Assembly (NCBI GenBank): GCA_017307375.1
Contig: JAFKFH010000003.1
Span: forward strand, 682,001-746,000
Direction: 5' to 3'
DNA: 64,000 nt
DNA from: Alphaproteobacteria bacterium
GTDB lineage: Bacteria; Pseudomonadota; Alphaproteobacteria; Ferrovibrionales; Ferrovibrionaceae
Positions 1-9,132 of the stretch are shown here, piece after piece. Each line of letters opens with the position of its first letter. Position 1 is the first letter of the stretch. A program made the translations under genes and the position numbers. The notes below the pieces were generated by a model that saw only the letters and a program-made list of their open reading frames with translations, did not search any database and had not been told where the DNA came from.

Positions 1-28
1 CGTCACAACATTGCTCTAGAAAGCGGGG

Positions 29-757
29 ATGACCGCTCTGCCCCGCGCCATCCTGTTCGATCTCGACGATACCATCATCTCGGCCTATTCCCGGCCCGAC
101 GCCGCCTGGCTGGTGGTGGTCGACGAATTCGCCGACCGCCTGGCCCCGTTGCCGCCCCTCGCGGTGATGGAGGCGGTCATGACCGAATCGCGGATTTCCT
201 GGGAGGATCCGGCCTGGCAGCAGCGTTGGCGCATGCGCCTGAACGAGGCCCGGCGCGGCATCGTGATCGGGGCGTTCCGCCGCCTCGCCGCGGCCGGCCA
301 TGCGATCCCTTCGGACGAGGTGGCGGTGGCGCTGGCCGACCGCTATTCGGCCTACCGCCAGGAACAGATGCATCTTTTCCCCGGCGCCCACGCGGTGATC
401 GACGGCTGGAAACAGCGCGGGGTCAAGCTCGCCCTGGTCACCAACGGCGCCGCCGAGGTCCAGCGGGCCAAGATCGCCCGCTTCGACCTCGCCCATCGCT
501 TCGACCATATCCAGATCGAGGGCGAGCACGACTTCGGCAAGCCCGACGAACGCGCCTATCGCCACGCGCTGGCCGCGCTCGACGCCGATCCGGCCACGAC
601 CTGGATGGTCGGCGACAACCTGGAATGGGAAGTGGCCGCCCCCCAGCGCCTCGGCATCTTCGCGATCTGGCATGACCTGCTGGGCGAGGGCCTGCCGCCG
701 GGATCGGCCATCCGCCCCGACCGGATCATCCGCTCGTTCGCCGAACTGATGCCGTAA
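29..757 (+). CDS. HAD-superfamily hydrolase (phosphatase-like)
   Basis: The 242-residue protein has the haloacid dehalogenase fold signatures in order. Motif I is DLDDT at residues 11-15 (nucleophile Asp11, acid/base Asp13), motif II is the TN pair at 138-139, Lys171 follows in GKPD, and the acidic motif is GDNLEWE at 195-201. An alpha-helical cap occupies the space between motifs I and II, as in the subfamily I phosphatases related to phosphoglycolate phosphatase and YjjG. It is expected to be a soluble Mg-dependent phosphohydrolase. The substrate cannot be deduced. It stands 64 bases upstream of an SDR gene on the same strand. The sequence before the start shows only a weak ribosome site (GCGGGG). 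Confidence 0.85.
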   Translation: MTALPRAILFDLDDTIISAYSRPDAAWLVVVDEFADRLAPLPPLAVMEAVMTESRISWEDPAWQQRWRMRLNEARRGIVIGAFRRLAAAGHAIPSDEVAVALADRYSAYRQEQMHLFPGAHAVIDGWKQRGVKLALVTNGAAEVQRAKIARFDLAHRFDHIQIEGEHDFGKPDERAYRHALAALDADPATTWMVGDNLEWEVAAPQRLGIFAIWHDLLGEGLPPGSAIRPDRIIRSFAELMP

Positions 758-821
758 AAGTGCCTTCTGCCCGCGCTTGCCGATGATACTGTTGCTGCGG
801 CAACAAAATCGGGAGCAAGCA

Positions 822-1577
822 ATGGATCTGCAGATGCGCGGCCTGAAGGCCGCGGTGACCGGGGCGACCAAGGGTATCGGCCGGGCGATCGCCGACATGC
901 TGGCGGAAGAGGGCGTCGACCTGGCGATCTGCGCCCGCAACGGTGTCCAGGTGCGTACCGCCGCCGCCGCCCTGCAGGGTCACGGCGTCAGCGTGATCGG
1001 TACCGAGCTCGACGTCGCCGACCCCGCGGCGCTCAAGGGCTGGATCGAGTCGGCTGCGGTCGAATTCGGCGGGCTCGACATCCTGATCTGCAACGTCTCG
1101 GCGCTGGCGGTCGGCGATACGCCGGAAAGCTGGGAAAAGTCCTTTCGCGTCGACGTGATGCATACGGTGAACGCGGTGGCGGCGGCGATGCCCTATCTGG
1201 AAAAGTCGCGCTGCCCGTCGATCATCATCATCTCCAGCGTTTCCGGCTTCGAGGTCGATTTTGCCGCCGGTTCCTACGGCGCCTCCAAGGCGACGCTGAT
1301 CCACTACGGCAAGGGGCTCAGCCAGCAGCTCGCGGCCAAGGGCATCCGGGTCAACGTGGTCTCGCCCGGCAACACCTATATCGAAGGCGGGATCTGGAAC
1401 CAGATCGAGCAGGGCAACCCCGCGCTGTTCCAGCAGACGGTGGCGGCGAACCCGACCGGCAAGCTCGGCTCGGCGCGCGAGGTCGCCTATGGCGTGGTCT
1501 TCCTGGCCAGCCCGCTGGCCAGCCGGATTTCCGGCACCAACCTGATCATCGACGGCGCCCTGACCCGGGCGGTGTGA
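822..1577 (+). CDS. SDR-family NAD(P)-dependent oxidoreductase
   Basis: This is a 251-residue classical short-chain dehydrogenase. The Rossmann cofactor motif TGATKGIG is at residues 13-20 and the catalytic pair is Tyr152 and Lys156 (YGASK), with Ser139 in the usual position. The usual NNAG is replaced by CNVSA near residues 90-94, a deviation from the family core. The start at 822 was preferred over an upstream in-frame ATG because GGAGC lies 8-10 bases before it and homologous SDRs begin near here. The stop is only 15 bases before the acetamidase gene, so the two are probably co-transcribed. The substrate is unknown. Confidence 0.88.
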   Translation: MDLQMRGLKAAVTGATKGIGRAIADMLAEEGVDLAICARNGVQVRTAAAALQGHGVSVIGTELDVADPAALKGWIESAAVEFGGLDILICNVSALAVGDTPESWEKSFRVDVMHTVNAVAAAMPYLEKSRCPSIIIISSVSGFEVDFAAGSYGASKATLIHYGKGLSQQLAAKGIRVNVVSPGNTYIEGGIWNQIEQGNPALFQQTVAANPTGKLGSAREVAYGVVFLASPLASRISGTNLIIDGALTRAV

Positions 1578-1592
1578 GGAGGCGGAGACCCC

Positions 1593-2555
1593 ATGGCCCA
1601 CGACCACCACCACCATCACCACCACCACCACACCATCCACAAGCAGCACGGCCATTACGGCTGGAACAACGCCTTCCCGCCGGTGCAGACCGTGGCACCC
1701 GGCCAGTCGGTGCTGTTCCAGACCCGCGATGCATCCGACGGCCAGCTGCACGCGATGTCGACTGCGGCCGACGTGGCGCGCCTCGATTTCGGCCGCGTCA
1801 ACCCGGTCACCGGCCCGATCCTGGTCGACGGGGCCGAGCCCGGCGACATCCTCAAGGTGACGATCCTGTCCTTCGCACCGTCGGGCTGGGGCTGGACCGG
1901 CATCATCCCGGGCTTCGGCCTGCTGGCAGACCAGTTCAAGGACGCGGCCTTCCATTCCTGGAGCTACGACCGCTCGGGCAAGGTGCCGGCGATGTACGGG
2001 CCGGGCGGAAGGGTGCCGCTGAAACCCTTCACCGGCACGATCGGCGTGGCCCCGGCCGCGCCCGGCGACCATTCGATCGTGCCGCCGCGGCGGGTCGGCG
2101 GCAACATGGATGCCCGCGACATCGCCGAGGGCGTGCAGCTCTACCTGCCGGTCGAGGTGCCGGGCGCCCTGTTCTCGGTCGGCGACACCCATGCCGCCCA
2201 GGGCGACGGCGAGGTCTGCGGCACCGCGATCGAAAGCCCGATCGACGTGGCGCTGAAATTCGAGGTGATCAAGGGCGAGCCGCTGCGCTTTCCCCGCTAC
2301 GTCACCCCCGGCCCGGTCGCCAGCCATTTCGACGCCAAGGGGTACGAGGTCACGACGGGCATCGGCCCCGACCTGATGGAAGGTGCGCGCAACGCCTTGT
2401 CGGAAATGATCGAGCTGCTGGTGCGCCGCTGGGGCTACCGGCCCGAGGAAGCCTACATGCTGTGCAGCGTCTGCGCCGACCTGCGCATCTCCTCGATCGT
2501 CGACCAGCCGAACTGGGTGGTCTCGATGTATTTCCCGCGGGTGGTGGTCGAGTAG
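1593..2555 (+). CDS. Acetamidase/formamidase family protein with natural poly-His N-terminus
   Basis: The 320-residue protein matches the FmdA/AmdA family, which hydrolyses formamide or short amides to ammonia and the acid. Diagnostic segments are GGNMD at residues 169-173 and GDTHAAQGDGEVCGTAIE at 197-214, the most conserved stretch of the family. The N-terminus is unusual: nine consecutive histidines at residues 5-13, plus His3, His16, His19 and His21, encoded mostly by CAC. This could bind or load a divalent metal, since characterised relatives are metal-dependent; that role is inferred. An alternative start beyond the His run is not obvious, and GGAGGCGGAG precedes the chosen ATG at good spacing. 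Confidence in the family is high, in the amide substrate low. Confidence 0.88.
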   Translation: MAHDHHHHHHHHHTIHKQHGHYGWNNAFPPVQTVAPGQSVLFQTRDASDGQLHAMSTAADVARLDFGRVNPVTGPILVDGAEPGDILKVTILSFAPSGWGWTGIIPGFGLLADQFKDAAFHSWSYDRSGKVPAMYGPGGRVPLKPFTGTIGVAPAAPGDHSIVPPRRVGGNMDARDIAEGVQLYLPVEVPGALFSVGDTHAAQGDGEVCGTAIESPIDVALKFEVIKGEPLRFPRYVTPGPVASHFDAKGYEVTTGIGPDLMEGARNALSEMIELLVRRWGYRPEEAYMLCSVCADLRISSIVDQPNWVVSMYFPRVVVE

Positions 2556-2561
2556 CTCATA

Positions 2562-2591
2562 AAGAAAAGGGCCGCCTGTCGGGGGCGGCCC
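2562..2591 (-). terminator. Rho-independent terminator for the leftward Nudix/CoxL transcript
   Basis: An 8-bp perfect GC stem (GGGCCGCC at 2569-2576 with GGCGGCCC at 2584-2591) closes a 7-base loop. On the minus strand the stem is followed by TTTTCTTT, the layout of an intrinsic terminator. On the plus strand it is followed by AAGGGGG, so it would not work as a classical U-tract terminator for the acetamidase gene. Bases 2592-2798 between it and the Nudix gene hold purine-rich sequence with a second small inverted repeat (CCGGAGG/CCTCCGG) but no gene. Confidence 0.65.
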
Positions 2592-2798
2592 AAGGGGGAA
2601 ATCAGGGAAAACTCGAGGGGAGAGGAACTAACCGACGGCGGACCAGGCGGGGCTCCGGGACTTGGCCGGAGGGAGGGAGGAGGCCTCCGGTGGGGGGAGG
2701 GGAGCCGCCGGACCCTGGCGCCGTCGTCGTGAGATCAACATGCACCCAACCCGGCCCGCAATCTGTGTCGGCTGTCACACTACGATTAATTCTGCTGC

Positions 2799-3221
2799 TT
2801 ATCTCAATACCGCCCGGATCAGCCGTAACGTTTCCGGCCACAATGTCTCGGCCTCGAGTTCGGCCAGGCTGAACCAGCGCGCATCCATCGCGTCGTCGCC
2901 CGCCTGCGGCTCGCCGGCGACCCAGGTCGCGGCGAAATCGACCAGCGTGTAGTGGTGCAGCACCCGGCCGTCGTCGTCGCGGGTGATCGAATCGACGACA
3001 TCGGCGATCGGCCCCAGCGCGATCTCGATGCCGGTTTCCTCCAGCACCTCGCGCACGGCGGTTTCGCGCACGGTCTCGCCCAGTTCCTGCACGCCGCCCG
3101 GCAGCGACCATTGGCCCTGCCGGGGCGGCTTGCCGCGCCGGATCATCAGCACGCGGTCGCCCTTGGTCACGACCACCCCGACCCCGACCCAGGGCCGGGC
3201 GGGGTAGTCGCGGGTCGTCAC
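2799..3221 (-). CDS. Nudix hydrolase
   Basis: A complete Nudix box (G-x5-E-x7-REUxEExGU) is at residues 43-65, with REVLEETGI as its core, in a protein of about 140 residues. Such enzymes cleave nucleoside diphosphates linked to another moiety; size and the QGQWSLPGG lead-in resemble ADP-ribose pyrophosphatase or MutT-like housecleaning members. The GTG start at 3221 was chosen because it overlaps the stop of the upstream molybdenum hydroxylase gene as GTGA, suggesting translational coupling. A second in-frame GTG at 3248 would add nine residues. No clear ribosome site precedes either. Exact substrate unknown. Confidence 0.85.
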   Translation of the reverse strand: MTTRDYPARPWVGVGVVVTKGDRVLMIRRGKPPRQGQWSLPGGVQELGETVRETAVREVLEETGIEIALGPIADVVDSITRDDDGRVLHHYTLVDFAATWVAGEPQAGDDAMDARWFSLAELEAETLWPETLRLIRAVLR

Positions 3222-5539
3222 GGGCGGGCGGCCTGGATCGCGTTCCACACCGCGATCGGCGTCGCCGGCATGTCGATGTGGTGGACGCCGAATTCGTCCA
3301 GCGCATCCTGCAGCGCGTTCATCACCGAGGGCGGTGCCCCGATGGCGCCGGCCTCGCCCGCGCCCTTGACGCCCAGCGGATTGGTCGTGCAGGGCACCGG
3401 GTGGAAGGTGACGTCGATATCCGGCAGGTCGGTGGCGCGCGGCATGCCGTAATCCATGAACGAGCCGGCGAGCAACTGGCCGTTCTCGTCATAGGCGGTG
3501 TGTTCCAGCAGCGCCTGGCCGATGCCCTGTGCCACCCCGCCATGGACCTGGCCGCCGGCGATCAGCGGGTTCAGCACCCGGCCCATGTCGTCGACGACGG
3601 TATAGCCGACCACCTCGACCACGCCGGTCTCGGGGTCGAGCTCGATTTCGGCGACATGGCAGCCATTGGGGAAGGTATGGGCCTTGATGTCCCAGTTGGC
3701 GAAGGCGTCCAGCGCCGCCTTGACCGCGTCGTCGCCACCCTTCTGGCGCAGCGCCTCGGCCAGGGCCAGGATCTCGATCGACCGGTCGGTACCGCTGATC
3801 CGGAACTCGCCTTCCTTGAACTCGATGTCGGCGGCGGCGGCCTCCAGCACGTCGGCCGCGGCCTGGCGGCCCTTGTCGATGACGACGTCGGTCACCGCGA
3901 GGATGGCGCCGCCTTCGGAATAGAGCGACCGGGCGCCGCCGGTGCCGCCGCCGGTCGGGATCGCGTCGGAATCGCCCTGGACCACGCGCACGCGTTCGAC
4001 CGGCACGCCGAGCTTCTCGACGACCAGCTGGGTATAGGCGGTCTCATGCCCCTGGCCGGTCGACTGGGTGCCGACCAGCACCTCGACCATGCCGTCGGCG
4101 GCGAACCTGATCTCGGCCCGCTCGACCGGGGCGCCGCCGGTCGCCTCGAGATACGAGGCCAGCCCGATGCCGCGGCGCTTGCCGCGGGCCAGCGCTTCCT
4201 GCTTGCGGGCGGCGATGCCGTGCCAGTGCGAGGCCTCGACCGCGCGGGCCAGGATCGCCGGGAAGTCGCCGGAATCGTAGTTCTGGCCCAGCGCATTCCG
4301 ATAGGGCATCTGGTCGGGCCGCACCATGTTGCGCCGGCGCAGCTCGATGCGGTCGATGCCCAGTTCACGCGCCGCCCGGTCGACCAGCCGCTCGACCAGG
4401 TAGTTCGATTCCGGCCGTCCGGCGCCGCGATAGGCGTCGACCCAGGTGGTGTTGGTGTAGACGCCGCGCACGTTCGCGTAGACCGCCTGGGTCTGGTAGA
4501 CCGAGGGCAGCACCTTCGAGCCGGCCATCGTCGGGATGAACGGGGCGAAGCCCGAGAGATAGGCACCCATCTCGGCCTCGGTGCGCACGCGCAACGCCAG
4601 GAACTTGCCGTCGGCGTCGACCGCCAGTTCGGCATGGTTGCTCTGGGCGCGGCCGTGGGTGTCGGACAGGAACGATTCCGAGCGGTCGCCGGTCCACTTG
4701 ACCGGCCGGCCGAGCTTGCGCGTCGCCCAGGTGCACAGGACGTATTCGGCGTAGACGAAGATCTTCATGCCGAAGCCGCCGCCGACATCGGTGGTGACGA
4801 CGTGAAAGTTCTCGGCCGGTTCCTTGAAATGGACACCCGCGAGCTGGTTCTTCAGCCCGTGCACCCCTTGCGTGCCGGCATAGACGGTGAAGCGGCCGGT
4901 CGCGGCATCGTAGGACGCGTTGCAGGCGCGGCTTTCCATCGAGGCGACGACGATGCGGTTGTTGATCAGGTCGATCGAGACCACCTTGTCCGCCTTGGCG
5001 AACAGTTCGTCGACCTTCGCCTTGTCGCCGGTCTCCCAGTCGAAGGCGATGTTGCCGGGGGCGTCGTCCCAGACCAGCGACGCGCCGTCGGCCAGCGCCG
5101 CCGGCATCGTGCCGACGGCGGGCAGGTCGGCATAGTCGACCATGATCGCCTCGGCCGCGTCGCGCGCTTCCACCAGGCTCTCGGCCACGACGAAGGCGAC
5201 CGGCTGGCCGGCGTAGCGCACGCGGTCGGCGGCCAGCAGCGGGTGCACGGCGTCATGCCGGCTCGACCCGTCGCGATTCTTCATCGGCACATGGCAGGGC
5301 AGGCCGCCGATGCCGTCGGCCTCGACGTCGGCGGCGGTGTAGATCGCCAGCACGCCCGGCATGGCGCGCGCCGCTTCGGCGTCGATGCCGTTGATCCGGG
5401 CTGCCGCATGTGGCGAGCGCAGGACATAGGCGAAGGCCTGGCCGGGCAGGGTGATGTCGTCGGTATAGCGGCCCCGGCCGAGCAGCAGGCGGGGGTCTTC
5501 GACGCGTCGCAAGCCTTGGGCAGCACCGAACTTGGTCAT
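3218..5539 (-). CDS. Xanthine dehydrogenase/CoxL-family molybdopterin-binding subunit (form II)
   Basis: The 773-residue protein is the large catalytic subunit of a molybdenum hydroxylase. It has the N-terminal domain hammerhead (RVEDPRLLLGRGRY), the loop AYRGAGRPE at 369-377 typical of form II CoxL proteins rather than true CO dehydrogenases, and the catalytic Glu729 in KGAGEAGA. These enzymes hydroxylate aldehydes or N-heterocycles using Moco plus separate 2Fe-2S and FAD subunits. Those partner genes are not adjacent, so the subunit is either orphaned or assembles with partners encoded elsewhere. It lies 14 bases downstream of a CoA-transferase gene in a leftward operon and overlaps the Nudix gene. 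Its substrate is not deducible. Confidence 0.9.
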   Translation of the reverse strand: MTKFGAAQGLRRVEDPRLLLGRGRYTDDITLPGQAFAYVLRSPHAAARINGIDAEAARAMPGVLAIYTAADVEADGIGGLPCHVPMKNRDGSSRHDAVHPLLAADRVRYAGQPVAFVVAESLVEARDAAEAIMVDYADLPAVGTMPAALADGASLVWDDAPGNIAFDWETGDKAKVDELFAKADKVVSIDLINNRIVVASMESRACNASYDAATGRFTVYAGTQGVHGLKNQLAGVHFKEPAENFHVVTTDVGGGFGMKIFVYAEYVLCTWATRKLGRPVKWTGDRSESFLSDTHGRAQSNHAELAVDADGKFLALRVRTEAEMGAYLSGFAPFIPTMAGSKVLPSVYQTQAVYANVRGVYTNTTWVDAYRGAGRPESNYLVERLVDRAARELGIDRIELRRRNMVRPDQMPYRNALGQNYDSGDFPAILARAVEASHWHGIAARKQEALARGKRRGIGLASYLEATGGAPVERAEIRFAADGMVEVLVGTQSTGQGHETAYTQLVVEKLGVPVERVRVVQGDSDAIPTGGGTGGARSLYSEGGAILAVTDVVIDKGRQAAADVLEAAAADIEFKEGEFRISGTDRSIEILALAEALRQKGGDDAVKAALDAFANWDIKAHTFPNGCHVAEIELDPETGVVEVVGYTVVDDMGRVLNPLIAGGQVHGGVAQGIGQALLEHTAYDENGQLLAGSFMDYGMPRATDLPDIDVTFHPVPCTTNPLGVKGAGEAGAIGAPPSVMNALQDALDEFGVHHIDMPATPIAVWNAIQAARP

Positions 5540-5553
5540 CTCAAGTTTCTCCG

Positions 5554-6759
5554 TCAGTCCTTGCGGCGGGCATCGAGAACGATGCCCTGTTGTTGCAATG
5601 AGGCGATTTCGTCGGGCGAGAAGCCGGCATCCGCCAGTACGGCGACGCTGTCGGCCCCATAGGCGGGGGGCGTGGTCTCCAGGCCGCCGGGCGTCCGGCT
5701 CAGCTTGATCGGGATGCCCGGGCCCTTGTAGTCGTCCTTGGCCAGGATCATCTCGCGATGGGCGGTCTGCGGGTGGGCCATCACCTCGGGCAAGGTCAGC
5801 GCGGCGCCGGCCGGCACGCCTTCGGCCAGCAGCTGGTCGGCCAGCGTGGCGGCGTCGTGGCCGGCCAGCAGCGCGGTGATCTCCGCGGTCAGGGCCGGGC
5901 GGTTCTGCACCCGCAGCGCATTCGTCTTGAAGCGCGGATCGTCGGCCAGCTCGGGCTTGCCGAGATAGCGGCTGAAGATGCGGAACTGGCGGTCGTTGCC
6001 GACGCCGAGGAAGATCTGGCCCGACCGGGTCGGGTAGAGATCATAGGGCGAGATGTTGGGGTGGGCGTTGCCGGTCAGCCGCGGCGGCTTGCCCGACATA
6101 TGGTAGTTCGGCCCGTGCGGGTGCAGCAGCTGGATGCCGGTATCGTACAGCGCCACCTCGATCGACTGGCCCTTGCCGGACTTCTCGCGCTCGATGATCG
6201 CCATCAGGATGCCGATGACGCAGTTGTAGCCGGTGCCGAGGTCGACCAGCGGGATGCCCAGCCGCACCGCCCCGCCCTCGGGCGAACCGTTGATCGAGAT
6301 CAGCCCGGTCATCGCCTGGATGACGGCGTCGTAGCCGGGCCGGCCGTCATAGGGCCCGCCGGCGCCGAAACCGGTGACCCGGGCATGGATCAACCGCGGG
6401 AATTTCTTCGAAAGGACATCGTCGAAGCCGATGCCCCAGCGCTCCATTGTGCCGATCTTGAAGTTCTCGACGACGACGTCGGCCTGCTCAAGCAGGCGCA
6501 GCAGCACCGCCTGGCCCTGCGGCGTGGCGATATCGAGGCCGAGCGAGCGCTTGTTGCGGTTGACGCCGGAGAAATAGGCGGAAATGTCGTCCTGCAGGAA
6601 GGGCGGGCCCCATTCGCGGGTTTCGTCGCCCTGCGGCGGCTCGATCTTGATCACCTCGGCGCCATGATCGGCCAGCATCTGGGTGCCGAACGGCCCCCCG
6701 AGCACCCGGGTCAGGTCAACCACCTTCAGCCCTGACAGGGCGCCACGCATACGCGACAT
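5554..6759 (-). CDS. CaiB/BaiF family III CoA-transferase
   Basis: About 401 residues covering the full family III CoA-transferase fold, which moves CoA between carboxylic acids through an aspartyl anhydride. The N-terminal LKVVDLTRVLGGPFGTQMLAD is diagnostic, and the likely nucleophile is the Asp of PLVDLGTG (residue 173 from the chosen start). The start at 6759 (MSRMRG) is chosen over 6783 because AGAGG lies about eight bases before it. The downstream gene is the molybdenum hydroxylase subunit, and the MFS transporter lies upstream on the same strand. Together they suggest import, CoA activation and oxidation of an organic acid; this is inference. Acceptor and donor are unknown. Confidence 0.88.
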   Translation of the reverse strand: MSRMRGALSGLKVVDLTRVLGGPFGTQMLADHGAEVIKIEPPQGDETREWGPPFLQDDISAYFSGVNRNKRSLGLDIATPQGQAVLLRLLEQADVVVENFKIGTMERWGIGFDDVLSKKFPRLIHARVTGFGAGGPYDGRPGYDAVIQAMTGLISINGSPEGGAVRLGIPLVDLGTGYNCVIGILMAIIEREKSGKGQSIEVALYDTGIQLLHPHGPNYHMSGKPPRLTGNAHPNISPYDLYPTRSGQIFLGVGNDRQFRIFSRYLGKPELADDPRFKTNALRVQNRPALTAEITALLAGHDAATLADQLLAEGVPAGAALTLPEVMAHPQTAHREMILAKDDYKGPGIPIKLSRTPGGLETTPPAYGADSVAVLADAGFSPDEIASLQQQGIVLDARRKD

Positions 6760-6839
6760 CAGCGGAACCTCTTCATGTCTCAAACTTTACTCGGCCGGCG
6801 GGCAGGATAAGCACGGCCGCGGACCGGAGGCCAGCGGCA

Positions 6840-8123
6840 TCATGCCCGGCCCAAGGCCTTGATCGTCCAGAACGGGGTGGCCCCCAGTATGGCCGAAACG
6901 ATCGCCACGGCAAACACGGCGTCATACCCCCCGGTCAGGTCGTGCAGCGCCCCGCCGAGGAACGAGCCGACCGCCCCGCCGATCCCGCCGCCGAGGGCGA
7001 CCGAACCGTATATGGTGCCGAGATTGCGCCCGGCAAACAGCCGCGCCGCCATCGCCGAGACCAGCGGCCCCCGTGAGCCGTAGGTGACGCCCAGCGCGAT
7101 GATGAAGACCACCAGCAGCACCGGGCTGCGCCACAGGCCGAGCAGCCACAGCGCGACGATCGACCCGATGGTCAGCAGATAGGTCAGCGCGACCGAGGCA
7201 TGGCGGCCGATCAGGCTGTCCAGCGCCCCGAACCCGAGCATGCCGACCGGCGCCAGCAGACCGACGAAGCCCCAGGCCGAGGCGGCCTCGAGCGGGGCAT
7301 AGCCGATCTCGACCAGATAGGCGACGGCCTGCACCGACACGGCGTAGACCCCGATCGCGGTGAAGAAAAAGACCGAGAACAGCCCCCAGAAGGCGGGGGT
7401 GGCGGCGGCGCGCCGCAACGTCCAGCCTTCCTGGGTGGCCGCGACCGCGGGCGCGGCGGTGTCGGGGCGCGGCTGCTTCAGCCCCGGGTCGCCCGCGGCG
7501 ATGCGCCGCCAGGGCAGGACGAGCAGGAGCGGCAGCAGCGCGACGGCGAGCAGCCCGAGCCAGCGATAGGCGTCGCGCCAGCCGACATGCTCGATCAGTA
7601 TCTGGGCGAGCGGCACGACGCCGACGATGCCGATGCCGATCGAGGCATAGACCACGGCCACGACCATCGACAGCCGGTTGCGGTACCACCGGGCCAGCAG
7701 GGCGGAATGCGGCACGTTGCCGAGCGCCGCCCCGGCAAACCCGAAGCACAGGCCAAGCGCCAGCTGCAATTGCCAGGCCGTGGCCGCGAACGAGGCGGCG
7801 AGGCTGCCGGCGATCAGCAGCACGAGGCCGAGACCATAGAGGGCGCGCGGTCCGACCCGGTCGAACAGCCGGCCGGCCAGCGGTGCCGACAGCCCGGTGA
7901 CGAAGGACGACGTCGAATAGATCGCCGCGATCGCGGCGCGGTCCGAGCCGAGGTCCTGCTGCAGCGGCAGCAGGAATACCGTGAAGCTTTCGACCAGCCC
8001 ACGGCTGACCGCGCCGAGCAGGAAGCAGGCCGGCACCAGCAGCATCGCCAGATGCCGGTTGTCGATATCAGAACCCCAGCCCTTGCCGGGGGAGGCGCCG
8101 CCTGGTGATGACCCGTCAGTCAT
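6840..8123 (-). CDS. Major facilitator superfamily transporter
   Basis: A 427-residue hydrophobic protein with about twelve predicted membrane helices in two six-helix bundles and a central cytoplasmic loop near residues 190-225 that is rich in Pro and charged residues. The loop between helices 2 and 3 carries GRLFDRVGPR, the conserved MFS motif A region. The C-terminal half contains YGSRGPLVSAMAARLF, seen in oxalate/formate and monocarboxylate antiporter-like members. It probably imports the organic acid handled by the CoA-transferase and hydroxylase that follow on the same strand. It is divergent from the enoyl-CoA hydratase-like gene across a 110-base promoter region. Confidence 0.85.
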   Translation of the reverse strand: MTDGSSPGGASPGKGWGSDIDNRHLAMLLVPACFLLGAVSRGLVESFTVFLLPLQQDLGSDRAAIAAIYSTSSFVTGLSAPLAGRLFDRVGPRALYGLGLVLLIAGSLAASFAATAWQLQLALGLCFGFAGAALGNVPHSALLARWYRNRLSMVVAVVYASIGIGIVGVVPLAQILIEHVGWRDAYRWLGLLAVALLPLLLVLPWRRIAAGDPGLKQPRPDTAAPAVAATQEGWTLRRAAATPAFWGLFSVFFFTAIGVYAVSVQAVAYLVEIGYAPLEAASAWGFVGLLAPVGMLGFGALDSLIGRHASVALTYLLTIGSIVALWLLGLWRSPVLLVVFIIALGVTYGSRGPLVSAMAARLFAGRNLGTIYGSVALGGGIGGAVGSFLGGALHDLTGGYDAVFAVAIVSAILGATPFWTIKALGRA

Positions 8124-8233
8124 AAGCCGGGCCTGCCGCGATTGACGGGCCGGCCGTTCCTGGTCTCTTCTTCGTCCATCGGCCGACCATCGCAGAGGAA
8201 CAATCCCTGCGGCAAGAGAGGAAAACGCCCAAA

Positions 8234-9052
8234 ATGACGTCAGCGACCGATCGTTATGCCCGTTATCAGCGTCTGGTCATCGAACGGCCGCGCCCGACTA
8301 TCCTTAAGGTCGTCATGGACGCGCCCGGCCGGATGAACGCCGCCGATGCCGACATGCACCGTGAACTTGCCGATATCTGGCGCGACATCGATGCCGACCC
8401 GACGGTGTCGGTCGCCATCCTGACCGGGGCGGGCAAGCATTTCTCGGCCGGTGGCGACCATACGCTGGTCAAGGCCATCGCCGACGACTTCCAGACCCGG
8501 GCCCGCGTCTGGAAGGAGGCGCGCGACCTGGTCTACAACGTGATCAACTGTTCCAAGCCTGTCGTGTCGGCGATGAACGGCGTCGCCGTCGGGGCGGGGC
8601 TCGTCGCCGGCCTGCTGGCCGACATCTCGATCGCGGGGCGGACCGCCCGGATCATCGACGGCCACACCCGGCTCGGGGTCGCCGCAGGCGACCATTCGGC
8701 CATCATCTGGCCGCTGCTTTGCGGCATGGCCAAGGCGAAATACTACCTGATGTTGTGCGAGCAGGTTTCGGGCGAAGAGGCCGAGCGGATCGGGCTGGTG
8801 TCGCTCGTCGTCGACGACGACCAGGTCCAGGACAAGGCGATGGAAGTGGCCGAGAAGCTTGCCGCCGGCGCGCCGTCGGCCTTGCGCTGGACGAAATATG
8901 CGCTGAACAACTGGTTCCGCCAGGCCGGCCCCACCTTCGACACCTCGCTGGCGCTGGAATTCCTCGGCTTCACCGGGCCGGAAGTGCGCGAAGGCCTGGC
9001 CGCCTTCGCCGACAAGCGCCGGCCGAACTTCGACCAGGACTGCCCGCTGTGA
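8234..9052 (+). CDS. Enoyl-CoA hydratase/isomerase-family protein, atypical active site
   Basis: The 272-residue crotonase-fold protein keeps both oxyanion-hole segments ([10 protein letters not shown] near 67-75 and NGVAVGAGL at 115-123). At the positions of the two hydratase glutamates it has [14 protein letters not shown] (146-159) instead of the usual PE-x-x-x-G-x-x-P-G-x-G, with Asp153 rather than Glu. It may therefore act as an isomerase, hydrolase or dehydratase on an acyl-CoA rather than as a standard hydratase. It is divergent from the MFS/CoA-transferase genes and probably belongs to the same pathway. A start context AGAGGAAAACGCCCAAA precedes the ATG. Confidence 0.85.
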   Translation: MTSATDRYARYQRLVIERPRPTILKVVMDAPGRMNAADADMHRELADIWRDIDADPTVSVAILTGAGKHFSAGGDHTLVKAIADDFQTRARVWKEARDLVYNVINCSKPVVSAMNGVAVGAGLVAGLLADISIAGRTARIIDGHTRLGVAAGDHSAIIWPLLCGMAKAKYYLMLCEQVSGEEAERIGLVSLVVDDDQVQDKAMEVAEKLAAGAPSALRWTKYALNNWFRQAGPTFDTSLALEFLGFTGPEVREGLAAFADKRRPNFDQDCPL

Positions 9053-9132
9053 CAAAGTTGTACAAGGGCCTGAGTGACGCGATGAGGGATTTCCGCTAAA
9101 GTCGCGCAACTACGTTGCAAACGGACGACAAC

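Noticed and set aside
726-2327. 533-residue minus-strand frame over the SDR and amidase genes
   Set aside because: It is a shadow of two recognised genes; its Val run merely mirrors the poly-His codons.
3218-5539. Calling the hydroxylase a true carbon monoxide dehydrogenase
   Set aside because: The active loop is AYRGAGR (form II), not the AYxCSFR of form I CO dehydrogenases, and partner subunits are absent.
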